A DNA stretch of 9,567 nucleotides from an uncultured Ruminococcus sp. GTDB lineage: Bacteria > Bacillota > Clostridia > Oscillospirales > Acutalibacteraceae. The position numbers and the translations under genes were made by a program. The stretch spans positions 1-9,567 of the forward strand of contig CALBHM010000276.1 in NCBI GenBank assembly GCA_937892835.1, given 5' to 3'. The notes under the pieces were generated by a model. That model worked only from the letters and a program-made list of their open reading frames with translations. It had not been told where the DNA came from and did not search any database. The first letter of the stretch is position 1. Every line of letters begins with the position of its first letter. This document shows positions 5,732 to 9,567 of this stretch, piece by piece.

Positions 5732-7339
5732 TTATTTCTCCTCCTGCTTCTTCAATGCTGCCTCGATAAAGCCCTTGAAGAGAGGGTGAGCCTTGTTGGG
5801 TCTGGATTTGAACTCGGGATGATACTGAACGCCGACATAGAATGGGCGATCGGAAAGCTCAACGGTTTCAACGAGTCTGCCGTCGGGGGATTTGCCGGAA
5901 AGGACAAGTCCGTTTTCTGTGAGAACGTCACGATAATCGTTGTTGAACTCATAACGATGACGATGTCTTTCGGAAATCTCATTTGAGCCGTAGCAACGCT
6001 CCATGGTTGTGCCCTCGGCAATTACGCAGGGATATGCGCCGAGACGGAGTGTGCCGCCCTTGTCGATGTTTTCACTCTGACCGGGCATGAAGTCAATGAC
6101 CTTATTCTTGCAAATCTCATCGAATTCGCCCGAGTGTGCGTCAGCAATACCGCAGACGTGTCTTGCGTATTCGATAACGGCAATTTGCATGCCGAGACAA
6201 ATTCCGAAATACGGAATGTTATTCTCTCTTGCATACTTAGCGGCAAGAATCATGCCCTCGATTCCTCTGCCGCCGAATCCGCCGGGAACGATGATTCCGT
6301 CAAGGTCCTTGAGCATATCTTCGTATGTCTCTTTTGTAAGTTGCTCTGAGTCGATCCAGTTGATGTCAATGTCGGTTTCAAGCGTATAGCCTGCGTGACG
6401 CATTGCTTCGGCAACAGAGAGATAAGCGTCATGAAGCTGAACATACTTGCCTACAAGTCCGATATGTACGGTATGCTTGCGATTCTTGATTCTGTCTACA
6501 AGGTTTGTCCACTCTGTCAGGTCGGGCGCAGGAGCGTCGATATTAAGCTCACGGCAAACAACGGAGGAGAAGTTTGCTTTTTCAAGCATGAGCGGTGCTT
6601 CATAAAGATACGGGATAGTGATATTTTCGATTACGCAGTCCGGCTTAACGTTGCAGAACATTGAAATCTTCTTGAAGATGGAATCCTCAAGAGGCTCGTC
6701 GCAGCGAAGAACAATTATGTCGGGACGAATTCCCATTCCCTGAAGCTCTTTAACGGAGTGCTGGGTGGGCTTTGATTTATGCTCGTCCGAGCCACGGAGG
6801 AACGGAACGAGTGTAACATGAATGAAGAGGCTGTTCTCTTTGCCGACTTCGAGTGAAATCTGTCTTACGGCTTCAAGGAACGGCTGGCTTTCAATATCGC
6901 CGATAGTACCGCCGATTTCGGTTATAACAACGTCGGCGTCTGTCTTTTTACCTACACGGTAAACAAAATCCTTAATTTCATTTGTGATGTGAGGAATAAC
7001 CTGAACCGTTGAACCGAGGTATTCGCCACGGCGCTCTTTGTTAAGAACGTTCCAGTAAACCTTACCTGTTGTGAGATTTGAGTATTTGTTAAGATTTTCG
7101 TCAATAAATCTTTCATAGTGGCCGAGGTCAAGGTCGGTTTCAGCACCGTCCTCCGTGACGTAAACCTCGCCGTGCTGATACGGGCTCATTGTGCCCGGGT
7201 CAACGTTTATGTACGGGTCGAGTTTCTGTGCGGCAACCTTGAGTCCTCTCGCTTTGAGAAGTCGTCCGAGCGAAGCCGCCGTGATTCCCTTGCCAAGGCC
7301 GGAAACAACGCCGCCTGTTACAAAGATGTATTTTGTCAT
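5732..7339 (-). CDS. pyrG: CTP synthase (glutamine-hydrolysing)
   Basis: Converts UTP to CTP with ATP and ammonia released from glutamine, the last step of pyrimidine nucleotide synthesis; active as a cytoplasmic tetramer. The 535-residue length is normal. The N-terminal synthetase domain (about 1-270) shows the P-loop region GGVVSGLGKGITAASLG (9-25), KLDPYINVDPGTMSP (39-53) and EIGGTIGDIES (141-151). The C-terminal class I glutamine amidotransferase domain (about 290-530) shows the oxyanion-loop PGGFGGRG (352-359), the nucleophile elbow GICLG with Cys381, and HPEF with His507 and Glu509 completing the triad. ATG 7339 is preceded by GGAGGG (7351-7346) with a six-base gap. It starts only 14 bases after the ANTAR regulator's stop, so it is very likely cotranscribed with glnA. 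Such linkage is understandable because the enzyme consumes glutamine. Confidence 0.98.
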   Translation of the reverse strand: MTKYIFVTGGVVSGLGKGITAASLGRLLKARGLKVAAQKLDPYINVDPGTMSPYQHGEVYVTEDGAETDLDLGHYERFIDENLNKYSNLTTGKVYWNVLNKERRGEYLGSTVQVIPHITNEIKDFVYRVGKKTDADVVITEIGGTIGDIESQPFLEAVRQISLEVGKENSLFIHVTLVPFLRGSDEHKSKPTQHSVKELQGMGIRPDIIVLRCDEPLEDSIFKKISMFCNVKPDCVIENITIPYLYEAPLMLEKANFSSVVCRELNIDAPAPDLTEWTNLVDRIKNRKHTVHIGLVGKYVQLHDAYLSVAEAMRHAGYTLETDIDINWIDSEQLTKETYEDMLKDLDGIIVPGGFGGRGIEGMILAAKYARENNIPYFGICLGMQIAVIEYARHVCGIADAHSGEFDEICKNKVIDFMPGQSENIDKGGTLRLGAYPCVIAEGTTMERCYGSNEISERHRHRYEFNNDYRDVLTENGLVLSGKSPDGRLVETVELSDRPFYVGVQYHPEFKSRPNKAHPLFKGFIEAALKKQEEK

Positions 7340-7353
7340 AATTGTCCCTCCGT

Positions 7354-7938
7354 TTATTTATAAGTCAAAATTATATTTTCCGCTATTTTTCGTTTGGTAA
7401 CGCATCTGTCCATTGCTTGCTTTTCAATGTATCTGTGCGCTTCCGATTCGGTCATTTTAAACTGTTCTATCAAAAGGCATTTTGCCCTGTTTACTATTCT
7501 TATTTCTTCGATTTTTTCTTCGACCGAGGCATTTTTCTTTTCCATTATTCTCAGTCGTTCTCTGGTCGAGCAGAGCATCTGAACGGACTGCATTATCATC
7601 GACGGCGAGGTTGGTTTTGATATTGTCAGAACGCCGTATGACATGACCTTTGAGGTTATGTCGGAATAATGCTCCGCCTTGACAAAAAGCAGAACTCCCG
7701 CACTGCTCTTTTGGCAAATATCCAGCGCAAGCTTCGTTCCGAATTCATCGCGAAGCGGTGAATTTATGATAACAATATCAAATTCACGTTCAAGAAGTTT
7801 CCGTCTTGCCTGTGCAACGTCGGATGCCGTTTCAATCGGGTTAAACATTTTTTCGGGGAGCATATCGAGCATAGGTCGGACGAATTTATCCGACGATGAA
7901 ACTATCAGAACTTTGTAAGTGTTTTGTGCAAAATCCAT
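7354..7938 (-). CDS. ANTAR-domain RNA-binding regulator with pseudo-receiver domain (NitR-like)
   Basis: Predicted 194-residue cytoplasmic regulator. Residues about 8-120 have a response-regulator receiver fold, but the phosphoacceptor position in FDIVIIN holds Asn59 instead of Asp. The N-terminal acidic pocket is reduced to VSSSD (13-17), while the conserved Lys remains (Lys108 in SKP). A helical linker (about 120-145) leads to an ANTAR domain (about 138-194) with the typical run RAKCLLIEQFKMTESEAHRYI (151-171) and a closing three-helix pattern. ANTAR domains bind paired short hairpins in leader RNA and prevent termination. In solventogenic clostridia a comparable gene, nitR, lies directly after glnA and is thought to control nitrogen genes by antitermination. 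Here too it follows glnA, by 33 bases, with a strong AAGGAGGG ribosome site eight bases before ATG 7938. The loss of Asp59 suggests a signal other than phosphorylation. The RNA target is not in this window. Confidence 0.9.
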   Translation of the reverse strand: MDFAQNTYKVLIVSSSDKFVRPMLDMLPEKMFNPIETASDVAQARRKLLEREFDIVIINSPLRDEFGTKLALDICQKSSAGVLLFVKAEHYSDITSKVMSYGVLTISKPTSPSMIMQSVQMLCSTRERLRIMEKKNASVEEKIEEIRIVNRAKCLLIEQFKMTESEAHRYIEKQAMDRCVTKRKIAENIILTYK

Positions 7939-7971
7939 TCGGCTCCCCTCCTTTTGTTTATTTTAAGCTCT

Positions 7972-9180
7972 TTACTTGCAATAATTATCTATAATTGATT
8001 CAGGCAGATGCTCCTTCACAAATTCACTTTCTCTTGCGGCCTTGCCTGCGCTGAAAATATCGCTCGGCAGGGTTTTGAATTTCTTTGTAACTTCCTCAGG
8101 CGCACTGAAAAGGTTAATGTCCGCCATCTCGGGAAGCTCTGATTTATTTTTGATACCGTCAAGTCCCGCATAAATCAGCAGGGCAAAGGCAAGATATGGG
8201 TTGCACATCGGGTCAGGTGAACGAAGCTCGGCTCTTTTGTATTCGCCGTCTGCTGCGGGAATACGGACAAGCTGCGAACGGTTTTCGCTCGACCATGAAA
8301 TATATCTCGGCGCTTTATTGCTGCCGAAACGCTTGTATGAATCCGACGTTGTGTTGAGAAACGCAGTTATTTCGCAAATATGATTAAGGATTCCTGCGAT
8401 AACGTAAGGCATGATTTCTGAACCGTCCTCGGATTTTGCCGAGAAATTAATGTGCATACCGTTGCCGGGCATGGATTCAAGCGGCTTCGGTGAAAAGTCT
8501 GCTTTAAGTCCGTTCCTTGCAGCGATTGTATTGACTACCGCTTTAAAGGTAATCGCATTGTCTGCAGCTGTGAGCGGTTCGGAATATCTGAAGTCTATTT
8601 CGTTCTGACCCGGGCCTTCTTCATGGTGTGAGCTTTCGGGTCTGATACCCATTCTTTCAAGGGTAAGGCAAACCTCACGGCGAACGTTTTCTCCCTTGTC
8701 GTCGGGGGCAATATCCATGTATCCGGCGTTGTCATAGGGGATTTTTGTCGGTTTTCCGTCCTCGTCGCAGGTGAAAAGATAAAACTCCATTTCGGGGCCG
8801 AAAGCAAAGCTTACGCCCTCTTTTTTTGCATCGGAAATCGCTTTCTTGAGTATCGCTCTTGTGTCCGAACCGAACGGTGTGCCGTCAAGACGAGTGATTG
8901 AGCAGAACATTCTGACAACTCGGCCGTGATCGGGTCTCCATGGGAGAACGGCAATCGTTGACGGATCGGGATGGAGAAGCAGATCGGAATGAACGTCACA
9001 GCCGAAGCCTGATATTGCCGAAGCATCTATTGCTATTCCGTATCGGAACGCTCTTTCAAGCTCGTCGGGCATGACGGAAATGTTCTTCTGTTTGCCGTAG
9101 ATATCCGTGAATGCAAGACGAATGAACTTGACGTCCTCTTCTTCGATATATTGCATTATTTCATCGGGTGAATATTTCAT
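7972..9180 (-). CDS. glnA: Glutamine synthetase, short type I form
   Basis: Makes glutamine from glutamate, ammonium and ATP. The 402 residues compare with about 440-470 for usual type I enzymes. The beta-grasp domain (about 15-100) carries the catalytic Asp52 in DASAISGF. The catalytic domain shows GPEMEF (Glu130, Glu132), SSHHEEGPGQNEIDF (Glu187, Glu194), GNGMH (His243), NRSQLVRIPA (Arg301, Arg306) and AELRSPDP (Glu318, Arg320), so the metal and substrate ligands are present. Oddities: the flap reads RFGSNKAP where typical enzymes have PGYEAP, placing Lys289 at the flap Glu; Cys61 occupies the position of the Bacillus feedback Arg62; NLFSAP (356-361) has Phe at the enteric adenylylation Tyr; the C-terminus stops about 25 residues early, at NYCK. 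It starts 17 bases after the GXGXG gene and has only a modest ribosome site (AGG at 9191-9189), so translational coupling is likely. A divergent enzyme with altered regulation, or a paralog acting on a related amine, remains possible. Confidence 0.93.
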   Translation of the reverse strand: MKYSPDEIMQYIEEEDVKFIRLAFTDIYGKQKNISVMPDELERAFRYGIAIDASAISGFGCDVHSDLLLHPDPSTIAVLPWRPDHGRVVRMFCSITRLDGTPFGSDTRAILKKAISDAKKEGVSFAFGPEMEFYLFTCDEDGKPTKIPYDNAGYMDIAPDDKGENVRREVCLTLERMGIRPESSHHEEGPGQNEIDFRYSEPLTAADNAITFKAVVNTIAARNGLKADFSPKPLESMPGNGMHINFSAKSEDGSEIMPYVIAGILNHICEITAFLNTTSDSYKRFGSNKAPRYISWSSENRSQLVRIPAADGEYKRAELRSPDPMCNPYLAFALLIYAGLDGIKNKSELPEMADINLFSAPEEVTKKFKTLPSDIFSAGKAARESEFVKEHLPESIIDNYCK

Positions 9181-9197
9181 AACAGTTACCTACCTTT

Positions 9198-9567
9198 TCA
9201 GTTTGCAACGTACATCTGTTTATATGGCTTCTTGCTGTCAGGAGTAATTACAGTGAATTGTTCCTCCGTCAGCTCGTTTATATCTAAATTAAAGTAATCG
9301 CAGTAATTCTTAAGAAATGGCATAATTTCTGCCATGTCGCCGTCGGTTGCGGTCCTGAGGGTTACCTGCTTCGGGAATTTGATTCCGTCAACCGAGCCAC
9401 GCAGAACCATTTTTCCGCCGTGCATTCCCGTGCAGGGGAAGTTGCCGACTGTCGGCTTGCCGTCGGTATTTCTGCCGAGGACTATTATCAATCCGCCGGC
9501 CTGATACTCGCCGAGAAAGCTTCCTGTTCTGCCGCCGATAACGATAATCGGCTTTTTGTCACGGTAT
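9198..9567 (-). CDS. GltB-type glutamate synthase GXGXG-domain protein (partial, C-terminal part)
   Basis: The gene enters from the right edge; only the last 122 residues and the stop TGA (9200-9198) are present. The frame stays open to the window end (YRDKKPIIVIGGRTGSFLGE...), so the TTG at 9491 is not a true start. The motifs GGRTGSFLGEYQAGGLIIVLG and GNFPCTGMHGGKMVLRG match the glutamine-amidotransferase-linked GXGXG beta-helix found at the C-terminal end of glutamate synthase large subunits. In archaea and clostridia this occurs as a separate protein (GltB domain 3). The ending (about 50 residues, ...SKKPYKQMYVAN) is short and soluble. Whether it is a stand-alone domain or the end of a full large subunit cannot be told from here. 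glnA follows after 17 bases, which places it in a nitrogen-assimilation operon. Confidence 0.85.
   Translation of the reverse strand, partial: YRDKKPIIVIGGRTGSFLGEYQAGGLIIVLGRNTDGKPTVGNFPCTGMHGGKMVLRGSVDGIKFPKQVTLRTATDGDMAEIMPFLKNYCDYFNLDINELTEEQFTVITPDSKKPYKQMYVAN

Noticed and set aside
7340..7353. A pyrG leader with CTP-sensitive attenuation, as in Bacillus
   Set aside because: Only 14 bases separate pyrG from the preceding gene. There is no promoter, initial G run or terminator hairpin there.
9198..9491. A complete 97-residue gene starting at TTG 9491
   Set aside because: The frame continues upstream to the window edge with conserved GXGXG-domain sequence, so the gene is truncated by the window and not short.
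1..9567. CRISPR array, insertion sequence, prophage or toxin-antitoxin/defence genes
   Set aside because: No spaced direct repeats, transposase, phage gene or toxin/antitoxin motif could be seen on either strand.

Overview
The window looks like a chromosomal segment of a Firmicute of class Clostridia, probably an Oscillospiraceae/Ruminococcaceae-type gut anaerobe. The signs are AT-rich spacers with consensus sigma-A-type promoters, strong GGAGG-type ribosome sites, TTG starts, intrinsic terminators, a secreted Big2-type surface protein, formate-tetrahydrofolate ligase, and a glutamine synthetase followed by an ANTAR regulator, an arrangement known from clostridia. The assignment rests on gene content and style only, so the genus is not determined.

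Layout. A tRNA-Ser(UGA) gene lies on the minus strand at the left edge. It is divergent from a plus-strand pair: an uncharacterised NTP_transf_5-type nucleotidyltransferase (266-1444) and a DUF554 membrane protein (1464-2189), closed by a terminator at 2206-2242. A separate plus-strand gene (2422-3507) has its own promoter and encodes a secreted protein with two similar beta-rich modules, a Big2-like domain and a hydrophobic C-terminal tail. It ends at a 16-bp perfect hairpin (3547-3588). The 403-bp convergent gap that follows (3508-3910) holds no intact gene. It holds two terminators and a run of short open stretches in shifted frames that may be a decayed gene.

The rest is on the minus strand. 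At the right edge is the C-terminal end of a GltB-type GXGXG-domain protein, followed after 17 bases by glnA, after 33 bases by an ANTAR RNA-binding regulator with a pseudo-receiver domain, and after 14 bases by pyrG (CTP synthase). No promoter or terminator is visible inside this run, so it reads as one glutamine/nitrogen operon: a glutamate-synthase-like domain, ammonia assimilation into glutamine, a likely antiterminator, and a major glutamine consumer. fhs (3911-5587) follows, but has its own near-consensus promoter (5624-5652) and terminator (3861-3896), so it is probably a separate unit serving one-carbon and purine metabolism.

The observations most worth checking are in the glutamine synthetase. 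It is short (402 residues), appears to lack the C-terminal tail of type I enzymes, has Lys where the catalytic flap Glu is expected, and Cys where the Bacillus feedback-inhibition Arg is expected. Its linkage to an ANTAR regulator without a phosphorylatable Asp, and to pyrG, is also notable. No CRISPR array, insertion sequence, prophage or defence system was seen.
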